Shown: piece after piece, positions 44,863 through 54,021 of the stretch | How the letters are laid out: each line of letters begins with the position of its first letter | Position numbering within the stretch: position 1 is the stretch's first letter | NCBI RefSeq assembly: GCF_007002745.1 | Contig: NZ_SGNY01000007.1 | Location: 236,184 to 300,183, forward strand | DNA: 64,000 nucleotides | Reading direction: 5' to 3' | DNA from: Martinezella rhizogenes | GTDB lineage: Bacteria; Pseudomonadota; Alphaproteobacteria; Rhizobiales; Rhizobiaceae | Program-made: the position numbers and the translations under genes | Notes under the pieces: generated by a model | The model's database searches: none | What the model saw: the letters and a program-made list of their open reading frames with translations, nothing else | Told to the model about the DNA's origin: nothing

Positions 44863-46263
44863 CTATTCTTCAAGGTAAACCGGATTACTAATTGCCCGGC
44901 AGACCTGTTGATCCTGTATGTGGGCGCCCTGAAGCTGCCAAGGAAGTGAGTGTCCTACTTGAGCTGCGATGAAATCGGTAATCAGTCTTTCGCGGCTACG
45001 CACAGCGACGATTTCGGTACGAAGGAAGGTCTTTGCTTCGCCGGAGAAAGTGCCTTTCCACATATCTGTTTCAATGGTCTGGGTGGTGAGAATGCCGCTT
45101 GCGTCAATCCAGACGAGCAGATCGCCAGCGGCCTCCCTCACATCGGCTTCTGCAATGACCGGCCCTGAAACCGTCGAGCCCATCGGCTGGCCGTTCACCG
45201 TCAGCGCAAGATGCGGCCCCGTCGGGCTTTCCGTCACATAACCGCGACCCGCCTTCATCGCAGCGAGGATAGCATCTTCCGACAGTTCCTCCAGCCAGAA
45301 CACCGTCGTCGGGCGGGCAAGCACGAGCGGGCCCTCGGGCATGAGTTGCGCAGGCTGGTGAAAATCGCTGCCTCCGATCGCGGAGATCTTCAGACCCGAA
45401 GCCAGTCGCTGCTGATAGCGGCCGAGCGACACCCAGTTCCATGCCATCCAGTGTGACTGCCAGACCTCCATGCAGTCGATCTCGGGCAGGTCGTAATCCC
45501 ATTGAATGGTGGGTTTGTCGTGATTGATGGACAAAAGCCCACCGCGCTCATGCACCAGCCGGGTGAGCGTATGGGCATGTTCCGGCTTGGTCATGCGGAA
45601 ATCGATCCATTCATCGACACCATAGACATTGGCGTGGCCGTTTGCGGCCGTTATCTCCATCGCCCGGATGAAGACAAGGTCCGCCGAGGATTGCGGATGG
45701 AAGTAGCGACGCTGCGTGATGGTGTTGTGGTCGGCAATAGCGAGAAAATCGAGACCGGCCTGCAATGCAGCCTGATGCAGCAACTCCGGCGAGCCCAGCG
45801 CATCGGAATGGAAGGTGTGGCAATGCAGGTCGCCCCGATACCACCCCGCCCCTTCCCGCCGCGGAAAGCGGCGCTCCGGCTGCGGCTCCAGTCTGCGCGG
45901 CGCGCTGTCGCAATGGATAGTTACGACGACATCGGCGCCGTTTTCCGGCAATTTATGCAGGCCGAGCATGATTTTCCATGTGCCGGCCGGCATCTCGCCG
46001 TGGATATAGCCGGGCGTTGCATCATCGGTCGCAACAAAGAAGCAATCGCGTGCACCACCGCTCCAGCCACGGAAACCGGCAACTGACGGGTAGTCCGTCG
46101 CCGTGGCATCGAGCACGCCGAGATCGATGACGCAATCCTCGGCCTTAGGATAGGCCATCGTCACATCGATACGTGTTACACCCTGCAAGACATCGAAGGG
46201 AACATAGAAGTAGGGATCGGCCGACTGGTCGGCGCGACTGACGTGAACCCTGATTTTGGTCAT
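44863..46263 (-). CDS. PHP-domain metallohydrolase (CehA/McbA type)
   Basis: The protein is 466 residues from the ATG at 46263, with GGGAAG just upstream. An N-terminal beta-rich domain of about 140 residues precedes a PHP domain with metal ligands His147-x-His149 (YRGDLHCHTFHSD), Asp178-His179 (LAIADHNT), a Glu in RAMEITA, a His in LLSINHDKP and GGSDFHQP near residue 300. PHP enzymes of this group hydrolyse phosphoesters, and CehA cleaves carbaryl ester. It is the last gene of an ABC-importer operon, 14 bases after the ATPase gene, so it probably acts on the imported compound. There is no signal peptide, so it is cytoplasmic. Confidence 0.8.
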   Translation of the reverse strand: MTKIRVHVSRADQSADPYFYVPFDVLQGVTRIDVTMAYPKAEDCVIDLGVLDATATDYPSVAGFRGWSGGARDCFFVATDDATPGYIHGEMPAGTWKIMLGLHKLPENGADVVVTIHCDSAPRRLEPQPERRFPRREGAGWYRGDLHCHTFHSDALGSPELLHQAALQAGLDFLAIADHNTITQRRYFHPQSSADLVFIRAMEITAANGHANVYGVDEWIDFRMTKPEHAHTLTRLVHERGGLLSINHDKPTIQWDYDLPEIDCMEVWQSHWMAWNWVSLGRYQQRLASGLKISAIGGSDFHQPAQLMPEGPLVLARPTTVFWLEELSEDAILAAMKAGRGYVTESPTGPHLALTVNGQPMGSTVSGPVIAEADVREAAGDLLVWIDASGILTTQTIETDMWKGTFSGEAKTFLRTEIVAVRSRERLITDFIAAQVGHSLPWQLQGAHIQDQQVCRAISNPVYLEE

Positions 46264-46276
46264 CACACTTCCCGTC

Positions 46277-47377
46277 TTACTCACCGACGTCCGGAATGCG
46301 TATGCCGGCGCCATCGAACAATGTGACGTGGCGGATATCGAAGGCGAGCGTCACGACGTCGTTCACCCGAATCTCATCGTCCGTGAAAATGCGGGCGGTC
46401 ACCCGGCCGGCATCCTCACGTTCCATCGTGACAAGGCTTTCCGGGCCCATGTTCTCATTGGCGAAAAGCTTGCCCGTGATGGTGTTTTCATCACCGGCCT
46501 GGGCGATCCGCAAATGCTCGGGCCGGACGCCAAGCGTCATCCGGCCGCTGCCTGCGGCCGCCGCAATGGCGTCGGAGACAGGCAGGCCCGACAGTGCCAG
46601 GCCATCGGCGCGCAATTGCAGTTTGCCATCGGCAACCATGGCGTCCGCCGACACGAGGTTCATCGGCGGGTTGCCCACGAAGTTGGCAACGAAGGTCGTG
46701 GCCGGACGCCGGTAGATCTCGATGGGCGGTGCGAACTGAACGATGCGGCCCTTGTCCATGACTGCGATGCGGGTCGCAAGCGCCATGGCCTCGGCCTGGT
46801 CGTGGGTGACATAGACCGCCGTCATGCCCATGTCGCGCTGCAGGTGGTTGAGGAAGCCGCGCGCTTCAAGACGAAGCTTGGCATCGAGGTTGGAAAGCGG
46901 CTCGTCGAACAGATAGACTTGGCTGGGATAAACAAGCGCACGTGCCAGCGATGTACGCTGCTGCTGTCCGCCGGAAATCTGGCTCGGCAGGCGCTTCATC
47001 AGATCACCGATCTTGAGCACGTCGGCCACCTGCTTGGCGCGGGCATGGCGCTTTTCCTCGCTCTCACCGCGCACTTTGAGCGGATAGGCGATGTTGTCGG
47101 CAAGGTTCATGTGCGGATAAAGCGCATAGTCCTGAAAGACCATCGATATCTGGCGGTCCTTGGGGTGCAGATAGGTGACGTCCTTGCCGCCGATCAGCAC
47201 CTTGCCCGAGGTCGGCGTTTCGAGGCCGGCGATCATGCGCAGGCTCGTCGTCTTGCCGCAGCCGGACGGGCCGAGCAGGCAGACGAACTCGCCGTCCGAT
47301 ATTTGAAAGCTGATGTCGGGCACCGCATGAAAGTGACCGAAGCTCTTGGAGACATTCTGGAATTCGACAGAGGCCAT
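46277..47377 (-). CDS. Sugar ABC transporter ATPase (MalK/UgpC type)
   Basis: The protein is 366 residues. Walker A is GPSGCGKT (residues 36-43), the Q-loop is FQDYALYPHM, the signature is ISGGQQQR (near 134) and Walker B is VYLFDEPLSNLD (Asp158). A C-terminal TOBE domain (about 235-366, LGVRPEHLRI) is typical of CUT1 importers. It belongs to the operon of binding protein, two permeases and this ATPase. ATPases of this type often serve several importers, and could also power the ATPase-less importer at 2.9-6.1 kb. Confidence 0.9.
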   Translation of the reverse strand: MASVEFQNVSKSFGHFHAVPDISFQISDGEFVCLLGPSGCGKTTSLRMIAGLETPTSGKVLIGGKDVTYLHPKDRQISMVFQDYALYPHMNLADNIAYPLKVRGESEEKRHARAKQVADVLKIGDLMKRLPSQISGGQQQRTSLARALVYPSQVYLFDEPLSNLDAKLRLEARGFLNHLQRDMGMTAVYVTHDQAEAMALATRIAVMDKGRIVQFAPPIEIYRRPATTFVANFVGNPPMNLVSADAMVADGKLQLRADGLALSGLPVSDAIAAAAGSGRMTLGVRPEHLRIAQAGDENTITGKLFANENMGPESLVTMEREDAGRVTARIFTDDEIRVNDVVTLAFDIRHVTLFDGAGIRIPDVGE

Positions 47378-47392
47378 GAAACTGATTTCCGA

Positions 47393-48223
47393 TTACGACT
47401 TGATGCCACCAAAGAACCGGAAACCAAACTTCCAGTTCACGAAGAGGTAAAGCACGATGACGGGGAGCGAATAGATGAGCGAATAGGCAGCAAGCAGCGT
47501 GACGATCGGTGTGCCCGCCTCCGAATAGAAGGAATAGATCGCGACCGAGGCCGGCATCAGGCTATCGCTGCGCAGCAGGATGAAGGGGATGAGGAATGAA
47601 CCCCAGATATTGACGAATGCCCAGACCACGACGACCACGATGCCCGGCCGGATGACCGGCAATGCCACGTCGAAGAAAGCCTGCAACGGTGAGGCACCGG
47701 CCACCATGGCGCTTTCCTCGTAGGAACGCGGGATGGCATCGATGAAATCGCGGAGAATGAACATTGCCGTCGGCAGCAGCCCGCCTGCAAAAACGAGAAT
47801 GACGGCAATATGGGTATTGATGAGACCGGCCGCAGAAATGATCAGGAAGATCGGCACCATCGCCGCCGAACCCGACACAACGGAAGAAAACAGCAGAAGC
47901 GTGTAGGTGACCGCCCCTTTACCGGGAATTGACGAGCGAGAAAGGGCATAAGCAGCAAGCGTCGCTGCCGCGCCGATCAGAATGACCCCGCCGAAAGACT
48001 GGATCAGGCTGTTCAAAAGGGCCCGCATTGCAAAGGTGTTCTCGAATACCGTCATGAAGTTCGAGAGCGTGAACGGTTCGGGAATTGCAAGTCCGAGTTC
48101 GGCGCGGGCGTTGAACGGTGCGAAGATGAACCAGACCAGCGGCAGGGCGAAGGCCACTCCGAGCAGGGATGCTGCCACGGAAAAGAGAATACGGCGTTTA
48201 AAGGCGCTTCCGGAGATCTGCAT
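47393..48223 (-). CDS. Sugar ABC transporter permease, MalG type
   Basis: The protein is 276 residues from the ATG that overlaps the stop of the upstream permease. A GTG one codon earlier is also possible. Six membrane segments are present, and the loop YEESAMVAGASPLQAFFDVALP is the EAA motif. It ends in a short cytoplasmic tail (WKFGFRFFGGIKS). It pairs with the MalF-type protein encoded just upstream. Confidence 0.88.
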   Translation of the reverse strand: MQISGSAFKRRILFSVAASLLGVAFALPLVWFIFAPFNARAELGLAIPEPFTLSNFMTVFENTFAMRALLNSLIQSFGGVILIGAAATLAAYALSRSSIPGKGAVTYTLLLFSSVVSGSAAMVPIFLIISAAGLINTHIAVILVFAGGLLPTAMFILRDFIDAIPRSYEESAMVAGASPLQAFFDVALPVIRPGIVVVVVWAFVNIWGSFLIPFILLRSDSLMPASVAIYSFYSEAGTPIVTLLAAYSLIYSLPVIVLYLFVNWKFGFRFFGGIKS

Positions 48224-49131
48224 CACTCAGCCTCCGCCGTTTTCTTGCGCGCGATACGGAGATAGACAAGTGCAAAGGCAAGGTTGACGAGCATGATGAT
48301 GACGCCGACCGCAGCACCCTTGCCGAACTCGAAATCCTTGAATGCGATACGATAGGTGTAGATTGACAGCAGTTCCGTTCGGTAGGACGGCCCGCCATTG
48401 GTGAGCAGGAATGGCGTAAACACGTTGAAAGTCCACATGGTGATGAGGATGAGGTCGGTGACGACATGGCCGCGGATGAGCGGCAGCGCGATGTCGCGAA
48501 GTTTCTGCCAGGAGGTTGCACCCGCCACGTCCGCTGCCTGGAAATAGCTCGGCGGGATGGACTGAAAGGCGGAATTGAACAGCATCATCGAAAAGGCTGC
48601 GCCGCGCCAGGTGTTGAAGAACACGATCACCCAGAAAGGCTGCTGCAGAAGCCAGTCGCCGGGTGGCAGGCCAAGGCCGCGCATGATCATGTTTAGCGTG
48701 CCGTTATCATAATCGAGAAAGGCGAACCACGCGAAGCCGATAACCACTTCCGGCAATATCCATGCGGCAATGACCGCCGTCTGCAGGAAGGACTTCAATG
48801 CCGGCGATACGGCCTGGCTGAGCCAAGCGAGCACCAGGCCAATCAGCGCCTGGCCGGCAAGCGCAGAAAGCAGCACGAATTGCAGCGTAAGGATGAAGGA
48901 AAAGCCGAACTGACCGCGTGTGAAGAACGTATCCGGATTAAACAACGTGAAATAATTTTGCAGGCCGACGAAATCCGGATCGACTGCCGTGCGCCCAATG
49001 AGCGTTCGGTTCGTGAAGGAAACGAAGATCACCCAGAAAAACGGGACCATAACAAAAATGCCGACCAGCGCGGCGGCCGGAGCCAAAAAGACAGCGCCTG
49101 CCCGCGTGGAAAGCAGCGAGAAGTTTTTCAT
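48223..49131 (-). CDS. Sugar ABC transporter permease, MalF type
   Basis: The protein is 302 residues with six membrane segments. The permease loop is FQAADVAGATSWQKLRDIAL. It is separated from the binding-protein gene by 83 bases that hold a strong hairpin, and overlaps the next permease by ATGA. It forms half of the channel of a CUT1-type sugar importer. Confidence 0.88.
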   Translation of the reverse strand: MKNFSLLSTRAGAVFLAPAAALVGIFVMVPFFWVIFVSFTNRTLIGRTAVDPDFVGLQNYFTLFNPDTFFTRGQFGFSFILTLQFVLLSALAGQALIGLVLAWLSQAVSPALKSFLQTAVIAAWILPEVVIGFAWFAFLDYDNGTLNMIMRGLGLPPGDWLLQQPFWVIVFFNTWRGAAFSMMLFNSAFQSIPPSYFQAADVAGATSWQKLRDIALPLIRGHVVTDLILITMWTFNVFTPFLLTNGGPSYRTELLSIYTYRIAFKDFEFGKGAAVGVIIMLVNLAFALVYLRIARKKTAEAE

Positions 49132-49174
49132 GCTTTTTTACCTCATGGCGGATCGTATCGATCCGTCGCAAATT

Positions 49175-49201
49175 GCGTCTGACCGGCAATCGGTCAGACG
49201 C
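49175..49201 (-). terminator. Intercistronic stem-loop between binding-protein and permease genes
   Basis: A perfect ten-base stem (GCGTCTGACC/GGTCAGACGC) closes a seven-base loop within the 83-base gap. It has no T-run. As with the similar element at 7944-7969, it probably lets the binding protein be made in excess. Confidence 0.6.
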
Positions 49202-49214
49202 AGTCCGTTATGCC

Positions 49215-50579
49215 TCAGAGGCGGCTAACCGTATTTTCTGCACCGACGATAGCGATTACGGCGGTCTTGAACTGAGCCATTGCATCCTCTGGCGAGAGCT
49301 CGCCGGAAACCACGCGTTCGGTCATGCGCTGAATTTCAGCGGAAACCTTGTTGTAGTTCGCGTCATTCGGGCGCGCAGTGGTGATCGGCAGCAACGTCTT
49401 GGCGGTTTCCGTCAGGAAGGGTGAATTCGGAATCGGTACGTCATTTCGGATGCGGATCGCGGGCTGGATCGCCTGAAAGGCATCAAGCTGTTCCTTGCTG
49501 TTCATGAAAGAAAGTAGTTCCCAGGCCTCCTGCGGCGTATCCGTATGGGGATTGATGACAAAACCGGTACCACCAGACATGGTGACGAAATCCTGACCAC
49601 GCAGGCCACGGCCCGGCTTTTCGGAAGGCATCTTCTTCCAGGTCATGACATTGTCACGGTCAGCGACTTCGAATTCGGCGCCGGGCTTCGTAACGGAGCG
49701 ATAGAACCAGTCACCTTCGACCAGCATGGCGGTTTTTCCATTGCGGAAATTGGCAAAGCTGCGGTTACGGCCATCGGCCAGCAGCTGAGCCCGCTGGTCT
49801 CCGAGCTTCTCGTCCAGATAGATTGTCTTGTAGAGCTTCAGCGTATCGAGGATACCCTGGCTGGAAACGATGTATTTGCCGTTTTCATCGGTAACTTGCT
49901 CCCCCGTGCCAAGCAGCGCCATCCAGTAGCCCTGCATCGTTGTGGCTTCGCCCATGGAAACACCGGCATTCAGCTGCAGCGGGAAGCTTTCAGGATCGGC
50001 AGCCTTGATCTTGCGGGCGGCTTCGAGGAGTTCGTCCCAGGATTTCGGTTGCCAGCCGTCGGCGTCTATGCCAGCCGTCTTGAATACGTCCTTGCGCACG
50101 AAAATCATGCGTGCGTCGGTACCAAGCGCAATGCCATAGGGTTTGCCCTGATAGCTCATCAGGGCCTGAGAACCTTCCGAGATGTGATTCCAGCCCTCCC
50201 AGGAGGCCGCCGCGGGGCCGGCAATCTCCTCGAGCGACTTCAAAAGACCGCCCTGCACGAAGCTCGGGATCATAAAACCGTCGAAATTGGAAATATCCGG
50301 GCCTGCACCAGTGGAGAAATCAAGCGCGAGCTGCTGCGTCAGCTGCTCGTCCTCGCCACCGAACTGGGTCAGCTTGACCGTGACATCCTTACCATCGGCC
50401 TTCATTTTTTCCGCGAAGGCGGGAATAACGGCCTTCTGGATCCATTCCGCCATGCCGGAATTAACGCCGCCGATCACGCAGCGGCAGGTAATGTTGAGCT
50501 CCGTCGCAGCCAAGACCGGGCCCGACAGTGCGATTGCTGCTGTGGCACCCAACAACAGAGTTTTGATGCTCCTGCGCAT
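49215..50579 (-). CDS. Sugar ABC transporter substrate-binding protein (family 1)
   Basis: The protein is 454 residues. The ATG at 50579 follows GGGAGGA and gives a Sec signal peptide (MRRSIKTLLLGATAAIALSG, then PVLAATE). The mature protein has an unusual early cysteine pair (NITCRCVIGG) and then a standard MalE-like layout (GPDISNFDGFMIPSFVQGGL, VEGDWFYRS, GTGFVINPHTDTPQEAW). It is the first gene of the operon and carries a LacI-type operator upstream at 50682. The ligand is unknown; with a GH38-like protein and a PHP hydrolase nearby, a glycoside or phosphorylated sugar is likely. Confidence 0.88.
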   Translation of the reverse strand: MRRSIKTLLLGATAAIALSGPVLAATELNITCRCVIGGVNSGMAEWIQKAVIPAFAEKMKADGKDVTVKLTQFGGEDEQLTQQLALDFSTGAGPDISNFDGFMIPSFVQGGLLKSLEEIAGPAAASWEGWNHISEGSQALMSYQGKPYGIALGTDARMIFVRKDVFKTAGIDADGWQPKSWDELLEAARKIKAADPESFPLQLNAGVSMGEATTMQGYWMALLGTGEQVTDENGKYIVSSQGILDTLKLYKTIYLDEKLGDQRAQLLADGRNRSFANFRNGKTAMLVEGDWFYRSVTKPGAEFEVADRDNVMTWKKMPSEKPGRGLRGQDFVTMSGGTGFVINPHTDTPQEAWELLSFMNSKEQLDAFQAIQPAIRIRNDVPIPNSPFLTETAKTLLPITTARPNDANYNKVSAEIQRMTERVVSGELSPEDAMAQFKTAVIAIVGAENTVSRL

Positions 50580-50681
50580 TGAAAGTCCTCCCAAAAAATA
50601 GTTCGGCGCGACGGCGCGCGCTTTTCGAGGATCCGGCAAGCTAGAACTCCTCCGGTCCCCGCCTAATCCCATCATCAAGAA

Positions 50682-50695
50682 TGAACACGCTTTCA
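50682..50695. promoter_or_regulatory. LacI-type operator, importer side
   Basis: TGAACACGCTTTCA is a near-palindrome centred on CG, the form bound by LacI/GalR regulators. It differs in one base from the copy at 50831. It lies about 100 bases upstream of the binding-protein start on the minus strand, so it should control the importer operon. Confidence 0.7.
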
Positions 50696-50830
50696 TTTTT
50701 GTCAACAGGGCGTCCGTCAGAAAAAATTACAGCCCTGAATACGAACCATAAAAACGAAGAATTTGACCAGATTTATCGTAATTTTACCACATCAAGCTTG
50801 ACGGACATCGCCAAAAGGGCAATTCATTAA

Positions 50831-50844
50831 TGAACACGTTTTCA
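50831..50844. promoter_or_regulatory. LacI-type operator, regulator side
   Basis: TGAACACGTTTTCA is the second copy of the near-palindrome, 22 bases before the LacI start codon and flanked by the same A...TTTTT context (AATGAACACG..TTCATTTTT). The two operators are 149 bases apart and serve the divergent promoters, pointing to autoregulation and possibly DNA looping. Confidence 0.72.
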
Positions 50845-50866
50845 TTTTTACCGCCGAGTGCGATCG

Positions 50867-51907
50867 ATGGATGAACTGAACAGCAAAAAATCAGCCCGCG
50901 CGACCGCCGACCTCGTGGCGCGCGAAGCCAATGTTTCCCGGGTCGCTGTATCGCGTGCATTCAACCCGAATGCCTCCCTGAAGCCGGAAAAGCGCGACCG
51001 CATCCTGCAGGTGGCGCGCGAATTGAATTACACGCCCGACATGGCCGCGCGGTCGCTGGTCACGCGTCGCTCGCACCTTGTTGGCATGATCGTGCCTGAT
51101 GTGTGCAGCCCATGGGAAAGCCAGGAAATTGACGCGCTGACGACGGCATTGCAGGCAGAGGGCTTTGCCACATTGCTTTTCAAGGCCAAGGCCGATTTCA
51201 GCATGGACCAGACCCTCTTGACCTACATGCGTGGCTTCAACCCGGATTCGGTAATCGCGTTCACGGAAAATATCGCACCTGACGTACTGACCGGCTTTCT
51301 CGACCGCGCGGTGCCGATCTACGTTATCTATGACGACGCCACGGAGTTTTCCGGAAAACCTGCCTCCAGCATCTACGACCGTCTTCTGGTGCGCCAGAGA
51401 GAAGGTATCGAGCAGGCGGTTGCATTGTTGCAGGGGTATGGTGCGCGCCGTGTTGCCTATCTGGGTGGCAAGCAACAATCGCTCGCAAACAACGAGCGTG
51501 AGCGCATGATTACCGAAATTCTCGCCGAACGGGGCATGGAGCCACCGATCGTCGTTGCCGGTGACTATACATATGATACCGCCTACCGCGCGACACTCGA
51601 CCTCTTCCGCGTCGGTGATGGCGCGGATGCCATCTTTGCCGCCAATGACGTCGGCGCCTTCGGCGCGATCGACGCACTGCGCCATGATCTCGGCCTTTCT
51701 GTTCCAGGCGACGTGAAGGTCGTCGGCTTCGACGACATCCCGCAGGCCCACTGGAAGAGCTACAACCTCACCACAGTCCGGATCGATCTCGAAGATCGCG
51801 TCCGGGCCCTCGTCCGCCTCATCCTGAGGCGGCTCAAAACTCCCGACGCAGACCCCATGGTCGAAACGCTCGGCACGCGTCTCGTCGTGCGCGGCACCGT
51901 GGGCTAA
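50867..51907 (+). CDS. LacI-family transcriptional regulator
   Basis: The protein is 346 residues from the ATG at 50867; a GTG three codons earlier is possible. The HTH lies at the N-terminus (TADLVAREANVSRVAVSRAF) with the hinge helix (YTPDMAARSLVTRRS). A periplasmic-binding-protein-like sensor domain follows (HLVGMIVPDVCSPWESQEID; VVGFDDIPQAHW). It is divergent from the sugar importer, flanked by two matching operators, and probably represses both sides until the sugar binds. Confidence 0.9.
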   Translation: MDELNSKKSARATADLVAREANVSRVAVSRAFNPNASLKPEKRDRILQVARELNYTPDMAARSLVTRRSHLVGMIVPDVCSPWESQEIDALTTALQAEGFATLLFKAKADFSMDQTLLTYMRGFNPDSVIAFTENIAPDVLTGFLDRAVPIYVIYDDATEFSGKPASSIYDRLLVRQREGIEQAVALLQGYGARRVAYLGGKQQSLANNERERMITEILAERGMEPPIVVAGDYTYDTAYRATLDLFRVGDGADAIFAANDVGAFGAIDALRHDLGLSVPGDVKVVGFDDIPQAHWKSYNLTTVRIDLEDRVRALVRLILRRLKTPDADPMVETLGTRLVVRGTVG

Positions 51908-51918
51908 ACGGAAAAGAT

Positions 51919-53850
51919 ATGACAAAAAAGCGCGTGCACCTGGTCTTCAAGACCCATCTCGACATTGGCTTCACCGACCACGCGGAAAAGGTCCGCAAGC
52001 AATATCATGAACGTTTCATCCCGCAAGCCATCGAGACCGGGGCGCATTTTTATGCAGAAAATCCCGAGGAGCCAAAGTTCATCTGGACGACGGGCGCGTG
52101 GCTGATCTGGGATTATCTCAATACCCGCCCCGCCTCGGATGTCGCAAAGCTTGAAGCAGCGATCGAGCGCGGCCTGATCCGCTGGCACGGCGTGCCCTTC
52201 ACCACCCATACGGAACTGATGTCGCCCCATCTCTTCCGCGCCGGGCTTTCGTATTCGCAGGAACTGGATCGCCGCTTCGCAACCAAAACAATCGCAGCGA
52301 AGATGACCGACGTTCCCGGCCACACGCTCGGCATGGTGCCGCTGCTTGCCGAAGCCGGCATTCGTTTCCTGCATCTTGGCGTCAACACAGCCTCACCCCC
52401 GCCGGAAGTTCCCGACATCTTCCGCTGGCGCGCACCGGGCGGCGAGGAAATCGTCGTCATGTATCAGCGCTCCTATGGCGAAACCTGTTTCCCCGAGGGT
52501 ATGGCGGATGGTCTCGGCTTTGCCCATACCAGCGACAATATCGGCCCGCAGAGCGTGCCGCAGACGGCTGAAACTTATCGTGAAATGCGCCATCGCGAAC
52601 CCGAGGCGGTTGTCCAGGCAGCCACCCTTGAGGATTACGGCACGCTGATGTGGCAGGAGCGCGAACGCTTCCCTGTCATCGATCTCGAACTGGCGGACAG
52701 CTGGATTCATGGCAGTGCCGCCGATCCGCAGAAGATATCCCGCTTCCTCGCCCTGCAAGGCGTCTATGATCGTTTCGCCGCCGATGGCCTCACCACTTCG
52801 CGCCTCGCCTTCGGCCGCGGTCTTGCCATGGTCGCCGAGCATACCTGCGGCGTCGACATCAAGTCCTATCTGCGTGACGACAAGGCCTGGTCGCGCAAGG
52901 ATTTCGATGCTGCGCGCCTCAGCGACCACCGCTTTACCTATTCCGAAGCCTCATGGCAGGAGCAGCGAAACTATCTCGATCAGGCAATGTCGGCACTGGA
53001 TGAAAAAGACCATGCCGAGGCGGAGGCAGCCATTGCTGCCGTGACACCGCCTGCAGTGCCCTCGCCACGCGCCGTCGAAGGCAATCTGAAGGCCGGCGCA
53101 TGGTCGGCCGAGATCGATCCTGCGACCGGGGATATCGTCACCATAATTGCACCATCAGGCCATCGCATCGAAGGCGGCGACGGGTCGCTTATCAGCTATC
53201 GTTATGAAAGCTACGACGCCGAAGACGTGGCCCGTCATATGGATACCTATCTTACGCACCGGCAGGAATGGGCGGTTCTCGACCATGACAAGCCCGGCCT
53301 TGCCGCCTCCGGCGCCGGTCTGTCAAAGACCTTCCTGCCAAAGCTGTTGGCCGCAGAAGGCGATAGCCTGCTCCTCTCCCTGCCGACGCTCGCTACGGCC
53401 GAATATGGCGCGCCGCCGACCGTCTCAATGCGGCTGGCACAGGATCAGGATGCATTGCTGCTGACATTCGTCCTGCATGAAAAACCTGCCAACCGCATGC
53501 CCGAGGCAAGTTTCCTGTCGTTTACTCCGAAGGGTGATATCGCCTGGAACCTCAAGAAGATGGGCCTTTGGCACAAGGCGGAGAACACCGCCGAGAGCGG
53601 CGGCGCTCAGCTCCAGGCGGTCACCGCTGCTCGCGCAATATTGCCGGACGGGCCGCAATATACCATGGAGCCCCTGGATACGCCACTCGTTGCACCCGCA
53701 AGCTGGGATTTCATGACGTTCTGCCGGGAACGCCCGAGCTTCGCCGACGGCATCCGCTTCAATTTGCACAATAATAAGTGGGGCACCAATTTTCCGATGT
53801 GGTGTGAAGGCAATATCCTCGCCCGGTTCAGACTGCGCGTTTCCGCCTGA
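51919..53850 (+). CDS. DUF5054 protein, GH38-like glycoside hydrolase fold
   Basis: The protein is 643 residues without a signal peptide. The N-terminal motif HLVFKTHLDIGFTDHA (His13, Asp15) matches the metal-binding HxHxDxG start of the GH38 alpha-mannosidase catalytic barrel, and KMTDVPGHTLGMVPLLAEAG and DSWIHGSAADPQK continue that pattern. The C-terminal half is beta-rich, like the GH38 C-terminal domains (GDIVTIIAPSGHRIEGGDGS). It is 11 bases after the LacI gene and is co-transcribed with it. It probably hydrolyses a glycoside taken up by the adjacent importer. The family is poorly characterised and the substrate cannot be told. Confidence 0.75.
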   Translation: MTKKRVHLVFKTHLDIGFTDHAEKVRKQYHERFIPQAIETGAHFYAENPEEPKFIWTTGAWLIWDYLNTRPASDVAKLEAAIERGLIRWHGVPFTTHTELMSPHLFRAGLSYSQELDRRFATKTIAAKMTDVPGHTLGMVPLLAEAGIRFLHLGVNTASPPPEVPDIFRWRAPGGEEIVVMYQRSYGETCFPEGMADGLGFAHTSDNIGPQSVPQTAETYREMRHREPEAVVQAATLEDYGTLMWQERERFPVIDLELADSWIHGSAADPQKISRFLALQGVYDRFAADGLTTSRLAFGRGLAMVAEHTCGVDIKSYLRDDKAWSRKDFDAARLSDHRFTYSEASWQEQRNYLDQAMSALDEKDHAEAEAAIAAVTPPAVPSPRAVEGNLKAGAWSAEIDPATGDIVTIIAPSGHRIEGGDGSLISYRYESYDAEDVARHMDTYLTHRQEWAVLDHDKPGLAASGAGLSKTFLPKLLAAEGDSLLLSLPTLATAEYGAPPTVSMRLAQDQDALLLTFVLHEKPANRMPEASFLSFTPKGDIAWNLKKMGLWHKAENTAESGGAQLQAVTAARAILPDGPQYTMEPLDTPLVAPASWDFMTFCRERPSFADGIRFNLHNNKWGTNFPMWCEGNILARFRLRVSA

Positions 53851-54021
53851 ACTTCGCCTCGGATTACTGATATGAAAATCGCCGGGTGCCGCGATCCAAG
53901 CTGGCGCCCGCTCATCCCTTCGCCGCTCATTCTCATCGGTGAACGGATTTCCTGTTTCGATGGAAAGGCTTGTCAGCTATCTAGTTTGTCGTGAGTACTT
54001 CATTTTCAAAACGGGAATGGC

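Noticed and set aside
46256..47599. A 447-codon plus-strand frame opposite the MalK-type ATPase
   Set aside because: The ATPase motifs on the minus strand are complete; the antisense product is low-complexity and His/Arg-rich.
53850..54021. Hairpin near 53883-53911 as a terminator of the DUF5054 gene
   Set aside because: The stem needs a twelve-base loop and a G-T pair and has no T-run, so it is too weak to call.
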